Source: HK1 sp965204915 (GTDB lineage Bacteria > Pseudomonadota > Gammaproteobacteria > HK1). From it: 64,000 nucleotides of DNA. Under the pieces are notes generated by a model that was not told where the DNA came from, ran no database searches, and saw nothing but the letters and a program-made list of their open reading frames with translations. Shown one piece after another: positions 38,678 through 47,507 of the stretch. Both the position numbers and the translations under genes were made by a program. The DNA lies in NCBI GenBank assembly GCA_965204915.1, contig OZ242023.1, positions 4,092,001 through 4,156,000 of the forward strand, written 5' to 3'. Each line of letters begins with the position of its first letter. Positions within the stretch are counted from its first letter, which is position 1.

Positions 38678-40250
38678 ATGGCAACGATGAAGCGGATGCT
38701 GGTGGCGATAGGTCGGCGCGGTACTGATGGCAATGTCGGCGGGCGTTACGGCGCAATACGGTTCAATCGCATTCTCTCCCAATACCGGCGCGGGGTACGG
38801 GTGGGGATTCTCATGGGGATACGGGAGTCGCCAAGATGCGAAGTACCGATCGGTTCGCGAGTGTCGGGACAAAGGCGGCGAGGATTGCCGGGAGATCGGA
38901 TGGTTCAGAAACAATTGTGGAGCATTGGCGATCAGTCCCGAGGGTGGATATGGGACAGGATATGGAAATACGCGAGTCACGGCGGAATCGAAGGCAATAT
39001 CCGCGTGCCATTCAGCCGGTAATACAAGTTGCCGGGTTCCAATCTCGCGTTGTTCAACCGTCACTGTGGCGCAATCCTCCGGCTTCGTGGCGAAGCAGGC
39101 TCAACCCGTCAAGCTGGATCGAGATCAAATGCGCAAGGTGCAAAAGGCACTGGCGGCGCAAGGTACGAATCCCGGCCCGGCTGATGGAGTCTATGGCGCG
39201 AAGACGCGCGCGGCAATCCAGGCTTGGCAAATCAAGAAGGGATATCAAGCCACGGGAGTATTGACGAGGATACAGATTCAAATGCTGATGGAATCGGCGC
39301 AACAGACTACCGTAGCTCGCACGGGCAAAGATCTGTACGGTTCGATTGCGTTCTCACAAGAATACGATGGCAGCTATGCCTGGTCGATTGTATGGAATAG
39401 CGACGGGTGGGAGCCTGCCCGTGAAAAAGCGATTGATGTTTGCCGGAAGGAAGGTGGATCGGATTGCAACGAGCTTGGACGATTCCGAAATACATGCGCA
39501 TCATTGGCGATTGGCGACAGGGGAGGAGCGGGCACCGGCGGGGGAAAGGTGATTGCGGAGGCTGAACAGAACGCTTTGGCAAGATGCCGGAATGCCGGTA
39601 CTTCCAATTGCAAGGTTGAAGTCTCGCGATGCACGGATTCGGTATTCGAGATTGCCGGTACGAAGAAGCCTGCCGTTGCGGAGCGCAAGACGAAAACGGA
39701 AACGGTAGCGGAACCCGAGCCTGCTGTTACGGAAAGCAAGGCGAAGGTTGCGGATTTGTCTCCGAAGTGTTCTGAAGCTCGCCGGGAGAATTGTTGGCAA
39801 GAGCTTGACGAACAACCGGGATGCCATATCTATAGGGCAGGGGGGAGCAGATCCCACTATGATAGGTTTGAACCCAATATACCAATCCGTGGTTCGGGGG
39901 AGTGTCGTGGTGGATTGTTCAACGGGACGCTGACTCTAAAAGATAGAACTCGCTATAATGTCTCCACGGGTCCCTACGTCGATGGCAAGAGGAACGGGGA
40001 TTGGGAAGAATATCTAAAATTTGACGATGGCGAAATCTACAATATCCAAAAAGGTCCCTACGTCGATGGCAAGAGGAACGGGGATTGGGTAATAGACCAA
40101 AGCCCCAAAGTTATCTCGGAAGGTCTCTACGTTGATAACAAGAGACATGGTTGTTGGGAATTTCATTGGTGGAAATCGCTTGGTGGGGACACGTTTGGTT
40201 TGGTATACGAGAAAGGACGAGAAATAGAAGAAATCTCCGGTGGTTGTTGA
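38678..40250 (+). CDS. DUF4189 / PG-binding / MORN protein, frameshift in signal peptide
   Basis: The main frame (from 38727) has two DUF4189 domains, each opening YGSIAFS and closing CRVPISRCS or CKVEVSRCT. Between them is a peptidoglycan-binding repeat (KVQKALAAQGTNPGPADGVY). The C terminus holds MORN-like repeats, GPYVDGKRNGDW twice and GLYVDNKRHGCW. An N-terminal MATMKRMLVAI with ribosome site GGAGAG starts at 38678 in another frame; its signal-peptide core continues as VGAVLMAMSAGVTAQ in the main frame. One extra base near 38710 thus separates the signal start from the mature protein. It would be an envelope protein if expressed. Either a mutation, a sequencing error or a start at 38727 applies. 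Confidence 0.65.
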
Positions 40251-40328
40251 TGCGGAACGTGGTAGCCCCGGTCATTCCATCCTGCCGACACTCGCCAAAC
40301 GTCTCCCGTACCACGAGCGCACGTGCAA

Positions 40329-40793
40329 ATGCCTTCCAATCGCCAACAACCCCGCGACGAATCGCCTACTGGCGACAAGTCCGATCGTGTTGAGAAACCG
40401 AACATAGCAAAATCTATCAAGGAAGTTTACGAGGTCTTTTTTCCGATTCGTAAACAACCGCTCCCCGGATGGCAAAGATTTCTCTTTGCTTGGTTGGGTT
40501 CTGCTATATTTCTCGCAACCGAGCCTATTAGCTCTGTAATGCAACAGCCGACAAGGTTGCAAGATCTTCCGCCTGTCCCGGCGGTAGGGTCGCCACGCCC
40601 AATTTATTTACTTTCATTTCTTACATTTCTTTCATTAATATATTATTATGCATTAATTCCCATAGTAATTTATTCTTTAACCGTCGCACTGGTAGTCGCA
40701 TCGTCAAAAACTAAACATGGACCAATAGGATTATTTTTGTTTGCTTTTATGTTGACAGCTTTAGTTGTTAATGTAGCCAAAACATGGAGCTAA
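40329..40793 (+). CDS. membrane protein, unknown
   Basis: A 154-residue protein. A polar ~45-residue N terminus leads to membrane spans around FLFAWLGSAIFLATEPI, YLLSFLTFLSLIYYYALIPI and VIYSLTVALVVASS, with FLFAFMLTALVVNVAKTW at the end. Strong A+T bias against the window points to foreign origin. It follows the MORN protein by ~80 bp and may belong with it. No family recognised. Confidence 0.55.
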   Translation: MPSNRQQPRDESPTGDKSDRVEKPNIAKSIKEVYEVFFPIRKQPLPGWQRFLFAWLGSAIFLATEPISSVMQQPTRLQDLPPVPAVGSPRPIYLLSFLTFLSLIYYYALIPIVIYSLTVALVVASSKTKHGPIGLFLFAFMLTALVVNVAKTWS

Positions 40794-40894
40794 ATGAGTG
40801 AATACAAAAACGACTACCGGGCGCGGGTGAAAAGCAGATTGCGGATTATCGTCCGCATCGCCCAACAGTCCAACAGTCAATCACCCGGAAGAAA

Positions 40895-40936
40895 GTCCGC
40901 TCCCGGCGCGTGATTGCAAAGGCACCGGGAGCGGAC
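40895..40936. terminator. perfect hairpin between convergent genes
   Basis: GTCCGCTCCCGG and CCGGGAGCGGAC form a 12-bp perfect inverted repeat with an 18-base loop. It lies between the membrane-protein gene (plus) and the gene ending at 41008 (minus), so it is likely a bidirectional terminator. There is no T-run directly behind it. Confidence 0.6.
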
Positions 40937-41007
40937 GGAAGTAAACCGGACTAAAACGCACGATCCATATTACAACGGACCGGGCACGGTTGGAGTACCG
41001 ATTGAAT

Positions 41008-41343
41008 CTAATCGCCGGATTCTTCGGGTTCCAGTTGCTTTTCCAGATCTTCAATCATGGTCGCCTTGTAGACTACCGGATCGAGACCCTTGATCCATTT
41101 GATCTCACGCTTGATCAGCATCGTCTTGATATTTTCGAGACGATTGATCTCTGCATCTTTAAGCTCCTCCGCATCGCGCGATTTGAGATCTCCGATCTCG
41201 TCCGCTTTGATACTCTCGCACGATTCGAGAAACGCGATGGCTTCCGCCTTGTACTCCTCCGAAGTGAGTTCATCAATCCGAAGGATTACACCTTCCGTCA
41301 TGCCAATTCCGGTCAGTACGGAACCGGAAACACCTTCTGACAT
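41008..41343 (-). CDS. charged hypothetical protein
   Basis: A 111-residue acidic/basic protein, mostly predicted helix (LTSEEYKAEAIAFLESCE, EELKDAEINRLENIKTMLIK, MIEDLEKQLEPEESGD). The start at 41343 has a good GGGAGGA site 7 bases upstream. No family recognised. It is flanked by accessory genes and a terminator hairpin. Confidence 0.55.
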   Translation of the reverse strand: MSEGVSGSVLTGIGMTEGVILRIDELTSEEYKAEAIAFLESCESIKADEIGDLKSRDAEELKDAEINRLENIKTMLIKREIKWIKGLDPVVYKATMIEDLEKQLEPEESGD

Positions 41344-41576
41344 ACGAAGAATCCTCCCCGTGGTGCCGGCAAAAGCGCCGACTCGCGAAGTGTCCGACCA
41401 TGCGGGGCGGGAGTCAAGGCCGGGACGGGAAGCCTCGCGTAGACGCGCTACGGGCACCGTGGGCAGGAATCCGGTACGCTCATGCACTCGACAGGCTGAA
41501 CGCGCCCATATCGCATTGTGGGCGCCGTGACGGGGAATCCTGTATATCCTCGGGGATCACCCCGGAGAAACGCGAC

Positions 41577-41933
41577 ATGAGCATTCTGGAATTGAGCCTC
41601 GCGATTCACTGGCCTACTGTCGGATGGATCGGAGTCGGCGCCGTGGTGACCCTGGCGGTCGCGATCGTGGCGGTCGAAGTCTCTGGCGAGATCAAGCGCA
41701 AGCGGGACAATGCGCGGCGCATATCCGCGTTCAGCAGGCACGGGAAGCTGCACGGGCAAGGTGTCAAGACGTTTTCGGACGGGAGCCGATACGAGGGCGA
41801 ATTCCAGAATGGACGAATGCACGGACGCGGGAGGGTGACGTTTCCGAACGGCGCGCGGTTCGAGGGTCATTTCCGGGATGGAGAACGGCACGGGCAAGGC
41901 ATCGTGACCCTCCCGGACGGGACGCGCCTGTAG
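41577..41933 (+). CDS. membrane-anchored MORN-repeat protein
   Basis: A 118-residue protein. One N-terminal membrane span (GWIGVGAVVTLAVAIVAVEV) is followed by MORN repeats HGKLHGQGVKTFSDGSRYEG, FQNGRMHGRGRVTFPNGARF and FRDGERHGQGIVTLPDG. MORN repeats usually bind membranes or scaffold proteins; here they would face the cytoplasm or periplasm depending on topology. It shares this repeat type with the DUF4189 protein at 38678. CGGAG precedes the ATG. Confidence 0.7.
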   Translation: MSILELSLAIHWPTVGWIGVGAVVTLAVAIVAVEVSGEIKRKRDNARRISAFSRHGKLHGQGVKTFSDGSRYEGEFQNGRMHGRGRVTFPNGARFEGHFRDGERHGQGIVTLPDGTRL

Positions 41934-42228
41934 CCAGCCAGCCGGTAATGCGCCCGGAAGCGCCTACGGTCGATTCTGGACGCGATGGCGGATATCCGGT
42001 AGCTCCGTGCCACGATGCGCTCGAACGTTGCCTGGACGCCTTCGGGCGAGCCTCCCGGACGATGCGCACGGGAACGGTTCGGCTCGCGAGGCTCGATCCG
42101 CGAAGTGTCCGAACGGATGCGAACTGATATAACCCTATCCAAGAAATCCCGTGGGAATGGATGTTGGAACAGGAAATCCCGAAATCCAGAATTTCCCTTG
42201 TATTACAGGCACTTACTCGCTTCGTTCC

Positions 42229-42283
42229 AGAGAAAGCGGGAATCCATCGCCTGATGCAGGCATTTTGAATCCCGAAACTTGAG
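42229..42283. repeat. palindromic element, right part only
   Basis: Carries the inner arm AAAGCGGGAATCCATCGCCT and the right terminal repeat GAATCCCGAAACTTGAG. The left two thirds are missing. It sits 3 bp beyond the stop of the FAH gene and may end its transcript. The ~295 bases before it (41934-42228) show no gene. Confidence 0.75.
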
Positions 42284-42286
42284 GTT

Positions 42287-43225
42287 TCAGACCCGCCCGG
42301 GACCTTCCTCGCGGCTGCGGCGAAGGAACTCGTCGCGGGCGTCGAAGTAGTCCCGAGGCCCGATGCCGTAGCCCTCGTTCTTCATCCGGTGGTAGTCCTT
42401 GCCCAGCGCCACCGCCCTGACCTGCTTGCCGCCGGCGGGCGGGTGTCCGAGCGCATGGGCGGGGGCGGGGCCTTCCACCACGGTGTTGGAGAGGCGTCCC
42501 AGGCCGTCGATCTCCACCTCCACGACGTCGCCGGGGGCCATGGGCCGGGAGTGCCAGGGCGTGCCGGTCAGCACCACGTCCCCCGGCACGAGGGTGATGT
42601 GGCGGCACAGATCCGCGAGCAGGTAGTCGATGCCCCAGATCATCTCGCCCACCGGCCCTTCCTGGACCACCTCCCCGTTGAGGAAGGTGCGCAGCGTGGC
42701 GCTCCCCACGTCCGTGCCGCGCACGATGCCGGGGCCGATCGGGCAGAACCCGTCCATCCCCTTGACCCGCAGCATGGAGCCGGCGTCGGTGCCGCGGAAG
42801 TCGTGTGCGCCCACGTCGTTGGCGGGTGAGAAGCCGGCCAGAAGATCCCAGACCTCGGCCGGGGAGACGTTCCTCATCGGGCGGCCCACGACGGCGGCAA
42901 TCTCCCCCTCGTAGTTCAGCCAGTGGCAGTCGGCGGGCCGCACCAGCGCCCCGCGATGCGCGTTCAGTGCGCTCACCGGCTTCTGGAAGTACGTCGGGGT
43001 CTCGCCTTCGAGGCTCCGGCCGAACTCGATCGCGCGCGAGTGGTAGTTCAAGTGCACGCAGAGGATCTTGCTCGGGTCGCAGGGCGGGAGGTAGACCGCG
43101 TCCCGCTCCGGGACGCGGCGGCCGTCGGGGAGGGCCAGCCCCTCGCCCTCCGGCTCGCACCATTGCGGCCTGCCCTCGAAAAGGATCCGGCGAGATTCCC
43201 GCCGCGGGCCGTCGAGCACGCTCAT
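42287..43225 (-). CDS. fumarylacetoacetate hydrolase-family protein
   Basis: A 312-residue FAH-superfamily enzyme. Metal ligands lie in NYEGEIAAVVGRP and ANDVGAHDFRGTDAG, and FLNGEVVQEGPVGEMIWGID and TGTPWHSRPMAPGDVVEVEIDGLG are the usual catalytic-core runs. Family members hydrolyse or isomerise 2-oxo/enol acids from aromatic or sugar-acid catabolism. It overlaps the stop of the acetoacetate decarboxylase-like gene by 4 bp, so the two are coupled. Exact substrate unknown. Confidence 0.87.
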   Translation of the reverse strand: MSVLDGPRRESRRILFEGRPQWCEPEGEGLALPDGRRVPERDAVYLPPCDPSKILCVHLNYHSRAIEFGRSLEGETPTYFQKPVSALNAHRGALVRPADCHWLNYEGEIAAVVGRPMRNVSPAEVWDLLAGFSPANDVGAHDFRGTDAGSMLRVKGMDGFCPIGPGIVRGTDVGSATLRTFLNGEVVQEGPVGEMIWGIDYLLADLCRHITLVPGDVVLTGTPWHSRPMAPGDVVEVEIDGLGRLSNTVVEGPAPAHALGHPPAGGKQVRAVALGKDYHRMKNEGYGIGPRDYFDARDEFLRRSREEGPGRV

Positions 43226-44061
43226 CCTGCGCTCTCCACCGGCTGCGCCGGTCCGCCGGTGGCCGGGTGCGCATCCCCCACCGGCTGCACCGTACCGCCG
43301 GTGACCGTGAAGGCCATCGAGTGGACGTAGCCTTTCTGCACGCTGACGGGGCCGAGTGCATCGAGCTCGTTGTACTCGGACGGCCCGAACTCCAGGGTGG
43401 CGGGGCCCGTGAACACGGTGCCGATCTCGAAGTCCGCGATCCTGGCCCGCTGGTATTCGTACACCGAGGGCGCGTCACCCTCGATCGACGGAAACAGGCG
43501 CGTGTGCAGGGGCGGTCTCGCCACCGAGGGTGGGTAGAACTTCTCCACCGTCGCCTCGAGGGTCACGCTCAGCGTCGCCAGACGCCGCCCGAGCGCGGAG
43601 ACGTGGGCCGCGAAACGGGAGCCCACCGCCTTGCGCACGCCGCCGCGTCCCAGCGCCACCGGGCGGGTCATGGAGACGGCGCCGAGCTTCTTGGGAAAGC
43701 CCTGGACGTGCCCGCGGACGAGCGAGAGCTCGCTGTCCACCCAGATGCAGGGAATACGGCTCACCTTCCGGCCCTCGAAGAGGCCGTAGAGCACGCAGTA
43801 CGCCTCGTGGTACTGCCCCATCGCGGGGTCGTCGCGGATGCGTGGATCGTGATCCGCGGCCGAGCACCAGTCGGCGAAGACGAAGCTCGCGCTTCCGTCG
43901 CCCATCGGGGTCATGCCCGGCGGGAGGAGCTCCGCGACCCGCTCGGGATCCGCGGTGAAATCGGCGGAGACGATCTCGCCGGAGTAGTGCCAGGGAGGGG
44001 GCGGCAACAGGGAGGATTTGCCGGTGGGGCTCTGCGGCAGGGTCCATCCTTTCAGCGTCAT
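43222..44061 (-). CDS. acetoacetate decarboxylase-family protein
   Basis: A 279-residue protein of the ADC fold. The conserved VQGFPKKLG carries the Lys positions of the active site; AEAYCVL-like GQYHEAYCVLYGLFEG and TLEFGPSEYNELDAL are also family-like. It may decarboxylate a beta-keto acid or act as an aldolase/dehydratase, as many ADC relatives do. Two copies of an ACCGGCTGC-type segment near the 3' end give VQPVGDAHPATGGPAQPV. Co-transcribed with the FAH gene. Confidence 0.82.
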   Translation of the reverse strand: MTLKGWTLPQSPTGKSSLLPPPPWHYSGEIVSADFTADPERVAELLPPGMTPMGDGSASFVFADWCSAADHDPRIRDDPAMGQYHEAYCVLYGLFEGRKVSRIPCIWVDSELSLVRGHVQGFPKKLGAVSMTRPVALGRGGVRKAVGSRFAAHVSALGRRLATLSVTLEATVEKFYPPSVARPPLHTRLFPSIEGDAPSVYEYQRARIADFEIGTVFTGPATLEFGPSEYNELDALGPVSVQKGYVHSMAFTVTGGTVQPVGDAHPATGGPAQPVESAG

Positions 44062-44113
44062 GGTCGCGGATCTCCGGTGGGTTCGGATGACGGTTCAGGG
44101 AAACGGGACCATC

Positions 44114-44325
44114 TCACGGCCCGAGCACGCAACGCAGGCCCTCCACGCGGACGAACGCCGCGGCACGGTGCACCCATTGCGGACGCCGCACCTTAGCCCG
44201 CGCCTCGTGGACGGTCAAAAGCGGCCCGAGAGATTGCCGCAACAACGTCGTGAACACGCGCTTGAACACCGCACGCAACCGGCGTGGATCCACCTCGTCG
44301 AGACGCTCGCGCACCCACGCCGGAT
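44114..44325 (-). other. unexplained coding-like segment
   Basis: A minus-strand frame reads LNPAWVRERLDEVDPRRLRA, VFKRVFTTLLRQ and VHEARAKVRRPQWVHRAAAF. The text resembles the N-terminal part of some IS transposases, but I am not sure. It overlaps the 3' end of the amidase gene. It may be a transposase remnant. Confidence 0.25.
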
Positions 44326-45813
44326 TCAGTCGCAGGACACCGCCCCGCCCTTGCGGTCGCGCACGCAAGTGACGAAACGCTCCGCCCAGCGGCATCCCTC
44401 CACGTCACGCAGATGGACGTAGCTCGCGAGCAGGCTGCCGATGACGATGCCGTCCCTCTTCCCGTCGATGCCGCGCCCGCGCCGGACCCGGTACGCATAG
44501 CGCCAGCCCGATCCGTCCCGGTTCTCCAGGCTGGAGTGGTGGAACTCGTGCGCGTGCACCGGCCCCTCCGTCCGGGGCGCCCACGGTGCGTCTCCGGTCG
44601 GCTCCAGCACCACGTATCCGCGCCCGCGAGGCCGGGGGTGCATCACCACGTCCGCGGGGATCGCCCCCACCATCTCGCAGCTCCTCTCGTTCCAGCGGAT
44701 CCGGCGTGCCAGGTACATCAGCCCCCCGCACTCCGCGTAGACCGGCATCCCCGCGCCGATCCGGGCCCGCAACGCCGCGCGCATGGGTGCGTTCGCCTCC
44801 AGGGCGCGCATCGCCCGCTCCGGGAACCCGCCGCCGATGAAGATGCCGTCGGCCTCCGGCGGGGCGGGATCCTTCAGGGTGTCGAACGGAACGAGCCGCG
44901 CTCCGGCCGCTTCCAGCGCTTCGAGATCGCCCGGATAGTAGAAGCAGAACGCCGCGTCGCGCGCGACGCCGATGCGCACGTCGGGAGCTCGGGGTGCGGA
45001 ACGCCCGGATGCGGAATACCGGGGTCCGGGACGTTGGGGTTCGGGACGTTGGGGTTCGGGATGCCAGGGTTCAAGATGCAGGGACGCGGGACGTCGAGAT
45101 CCGGGCACAGCGTCGAGCGGATCGGCGCGGGCGGCGATCGCGTGCACCCGATCGAGATCGACGTCCGCTTCGATGCGGCGTGCGATGCACGCCACCCGTT
45201 CGCCGGCGTCCTCCACCTCGGCGGGCGGAACGAGGCCGAGATGCGCGGCCCCGAGCACGAGCTCGGGCACGCGGCCGATCGTCCCGAACACCGGGATGTC
45301 CGTATAGGCGTGCACCGCAGCCACGAGCTTCGCCCCGTGGCGTTCGCCGCCGACCTGGTTCAGGATCACCCCGGCGATCCGCACCTCCGGGTCGAAGTCC
45401 CGGTAGCCGTGGAGCAGCGGCGCGATCCCGCGGGTGATGCCTCGCGTATCCACGACGAGCACCACCGGTGCGGCGAGCAGCTTCGCCAGAGCGGCGTTGC
45501 TGTCCGCGCCGTCCACCGCCACTCCGTCGTGCAGCCCCTTGTTGCCTTCGACCAGGGCGAATCCCGCGCCTTCCGAACGCCGCACGAACTCGGCCCGGAT
45601 CTCGGCCCGCCCCATGGTGTGGAAGTCGAGGTTGCGGCAGCTCCGGCCCGCCGCCGCGGTGAGCCACATCGGGTCGATGTAGTCCGGCCCCTTCTTGAAC
45701 GGCTGCACGACGAGCCCGCGGGCGCGCAACGCGGCGGCGATTCCCACCGTAACGGTGGTCTTCCCGGACGACTTGTGGGCGGCGGACACGAACAGCCGCG
45801 GCATCCCGTTCAT
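44326..45813 (-). CDS. cobyrinate/siroheme amidase, CbiA-CobB type (possible DsrN)
   Basis: A 495-residue two-domain enzyme. The N-terminal ATP-binding domain has SAAHKSSGKTTVTVGIA, KKGPDYIDPMW and VEGNKGLHDG; the C-terminal glutamine amidotransferase has AECGGLMYLARR (nucleophile Cys) and VHAHEFHHSS. It amidates the a and c carboxylates of cobyrinate, or in sulfur oxidisers acts as DsrN on siroheme. The DsrN reading is favoured because dsrL, J, O and P lie 8-14 kb away and no other cobalamin gene is nearby. A Pro/Arg/Glu-rich linker (PEPQRPEPQRPGP) near residues 255-275 comes from a 15-bp tandem repeat. ATG nine codons in is the alternative start. Confidence 0.82.
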   Translation of the reverse strand: MNGMPRLFVSAAHKSSGKTTVTVGIAAALRARGLVVQPFKKGPDYIDPMWLTAAAGRSCRNLDFHTMGRAEIRAEFVRRSEGAGFALVEGNKGLHDGVAVDGADSNAALAKLLAAPVVLVVDTRGITRGIAPLLHGYRDFDPEVRIAGVILNQVGGERHGAKLVAAVHAYTDIPVFGTIGRVPELVLGAAHLGLVPPAEVEDAGERVACIARRIEADVDLDRVHAIAARADPLDAVPGSRRPASLHLEPWHPEPQRPEPQRPGPRYSASGRSAPRAPDVRIGVARDAAFCFYYPGDLEALEAAGARLVPFDTLKDPAPPEADGIFIGGGFPERAMRALEANAPMRAALRARIGAGMPVYAECGGLMYLARRIRWNERSCEMVGAIPADVVMHPRPRGRGYVVLEPTGDAPWAPRTEGPVHAHEFHHSSLENRDGSGWRYAYRVRRGRGIDGKRDGIVIGSLLASYVHLRDVEGCRWAERFVTCVRDRKGGAVSCD

Positions 45814-45884
45814 CCCGATCGTGTCCGTGTCGAGGAATCCACCTTCGAACCAGCCATTTCCGCCAACGTCCTGGACATGGTGAT

Positions 45885-46060
45885 CTCGAGTTTCGGGATT
45901 CGCTGACCGAAATGGATTCCCGCTTTCGCGGGAATGACGTCATTTCAGCGAGACGCGTTGCCTTTTAGCTGGCCGTCATTCCCGCGAAGCTTGTGCCCGC
46001 GAAAGCGGGTAGCGGGAATCCATCGCCTGATTCAAGGTATTTTGAATCCCGAAACTCGAG
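45885..46060. mobile_element. palindromic MITE-like element, complete
   Basis: A 176-bp element whose ends vary slightly from the others (CTCGAGTTTCGGGATTC, with matching GAATCCCGAAACTCGAG). The two ends changed together. It is flanked by ATGGTGAT at 45877-45884 and 46061-46068, an 8-bp target duplication. Confidence 0.85.
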
Positions 46061-46080
46061 ATGGTGATGTAGCCGGAATT

Positions 46081-46157
46081 TCGCCGCCTTCCCTGTCGTC
46101 CGAGCGCCCGATCGTGGTCATTCGACGGACACTTTCGGGCCTGGCGGAAATTGCTGC
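46081..46157. repeat. dispersed 77-bp repeat, copy 2
   Basis: Ungapped match to 9426-9502, about 67 of 77 bases identical. It lies about 300 bp before the TolQ-like gene and just after the palindromic element. Confidence 0.6.
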
Positions 46158-46244
46158 CTTCGAGCGCAGGGCCGTTCGACGCCGGACCATGCCGTGCCCG
46201 CCACCCCTCCCCACCGCGATCCGGCGGCCGGGCCGATGCCCATG

Positions 46245-46299
46245 ATACGCCGGAGTCCCGTTACGCCGGGGTCCCGTTACCCCAGGGTCCCGTTACCAT
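46245..46299. repeat. short tandem repeat, ~16-bp unit
   Basis: Three tandem units of the form C(C/G)GGGTCCCGTTAC with small changes in a non-coding leader. The stretch 46070-46457 holds this, the 77-bp repeat and no gene. Confidence 0.55.
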
Positions 46300-46457
46300 G
46301 GCGTGCATCCCGGCGCACCCGACGGCCCCCGGAGGTTCGACGTCCCTCCGGACGTCGTCCGCCGGGATTCATCACGTCCACGGTCCCCTATCATACGGCG
46401 CATCCGCCCGGGGATCGGCCCGCGGCCCTCAACCTCCCGCCGGAGGGACATCCGCCC

Positions 46458-47507
46458 ATGTCGATGCGAATCACCCTGCTCCTCTACCTCCTGCTCCTCG
46501 CGCTGGTCGCGGTCAACGCGGTCTACGTGCTCGGCTGGCCGCCGTGGACGGCCGCAGCGCCGGTGGCGGCCGCGGCCGGCGCGCTGGCGGTGGTGCGGGC
46601 CGTCGCGCCCGGCCGGCGGCCGGCGCTCCTCGCCTCCCTCCAGGTGCTGGGCACCCTCGGACTGGTGGCGGTGGCGGCCACCCTGGCGGCACCGGCCTGG
46701 CAGGTGATCGACACCGGCGCCAGCGTGTCCGGCGCGGGGGCCATGGCCCCGATGTTCGCCGCCGCCCTCGCCCTGTACGGGGCGAACCTCTGGCTCGACG
46801 CCGCGCTGTCCGGCGCGGGGCAAGAGGATCTGGAGCGGATCGCGCGGCTGCTCTCCGGCCCGCGCCTGCTCCCTGCCTGCATCACCGCGCTCCTGCTGAC
46901 CGCGGGCTTCGTCCTCGCCCTGGAATGGCTGGCCCGCGGCACGGAGGATGCGCGGTTCGTCACCCGCCGCTTTCTCGAACGCGGCATCATTCCGCCCATC
47001 ACCGTCCTGCTCTTCTTCTGGGGGCTGCTGCTCCTGCTCGGCAAGCGGTGGAACGGCTGGTACCTGCGCCGGGCCCTGCGGCGCTGGCGCAACGGGGAGC
47101 CGGGCGGCGCGGCGGCTCCCGTCGTCGCGAGCCTGGAAACGCTGGCGGCCGGGACCTCGCGGGTGGAGGAGAGCCTCGCGCTGCTGTGGCGGCGGTACGA
47201 GGAGTCCTACCTCCTCCCCCGTTACATCAGTTGGGCGGTGCCGATCCTGGGCTTCATCGGCACCGTGCTGGGCATCTCGCTGGCCGCCGACGGGATCCGC
47301 CGGATCATCGCCTCCGACGCCGGGCTCTCCAGCCTCTCCAGCGATCTGGGCGGCGCCATCGCACCCTTGGGGATCGCCTTCGACACGACCCTCATCGCAC
47401 TGTCCCTGAGCGTGGTGCTGACGCTCTTCCTCTCCCTCGTGCAACGCGACGAGGAGCGCATCCTGGCCACCATCGAATGGGAGGTGCGGGGATCGCGCGA
47501 TGGCTGA
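46458..47507 (+). CDS. MotA/TolQ/ExbB-like membrane channel protein
   Basis: A 349-residue protein with about seven predicted membrane spans. The final pair matches the TolQ/ExbB/MotA core: YISWAVPILGFIGTVLGISL, then LGGAIAPLGIAFDTTLIALS and LSVVLTLFLSL. Such proteins form the stator of proton-driven motors. The extra N-terminal spans are unusual for TolQ/ExbB (three spans) and MotA (four). It overlaps the next gene by 8 bp and heads a four-gene unit. A CGGAGGGA site precedes the ATG. Distant to any named family, so role is inferred. Confidence 0.72.
   Translation: MSMRITLLLYLLLLALVAVNAVYVLGWPPWTAAAPVAAAAGALAVVRAVAPGRRPALLASLQVLGTLGLVAVAATLAAPAWQVIDTGASVSGAGAMAPMFAAALALYGANLWLDAALSGAGQEDLERIARLLSGPRLLPACITALLLTAGFVLALEWLARGTEDARFVTRRFLERGIIPPITVLLFFWGLLLLLGKRWNGWYLRRALRRWRNGEPGGAAAPVVASLETLAAGTSRVEESLALLWRRYEESYLLPRYISWAVPILGFIGTVLGISLAADGIRRIIASDAGLSSLSSDLGGAIAPLGIAFDTTLIALSLSVVLTLFLSLVQRDEERILATIEWEVRGSRDG

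Noticed and set aside
40794..40913. 39-residue frame after the membrane protein gene
   Set aside because: Very short, no ribosome site beyond the preceding stop, and it runs into the terminator hairpin.
44326..45813. Vitamin B12 biosynthesis locus
   Set aside because: The CbiA/CobB-type gene has no other cobalamin gene around it; the nearby dsr genes make a DsrN role more likely, though not proven.
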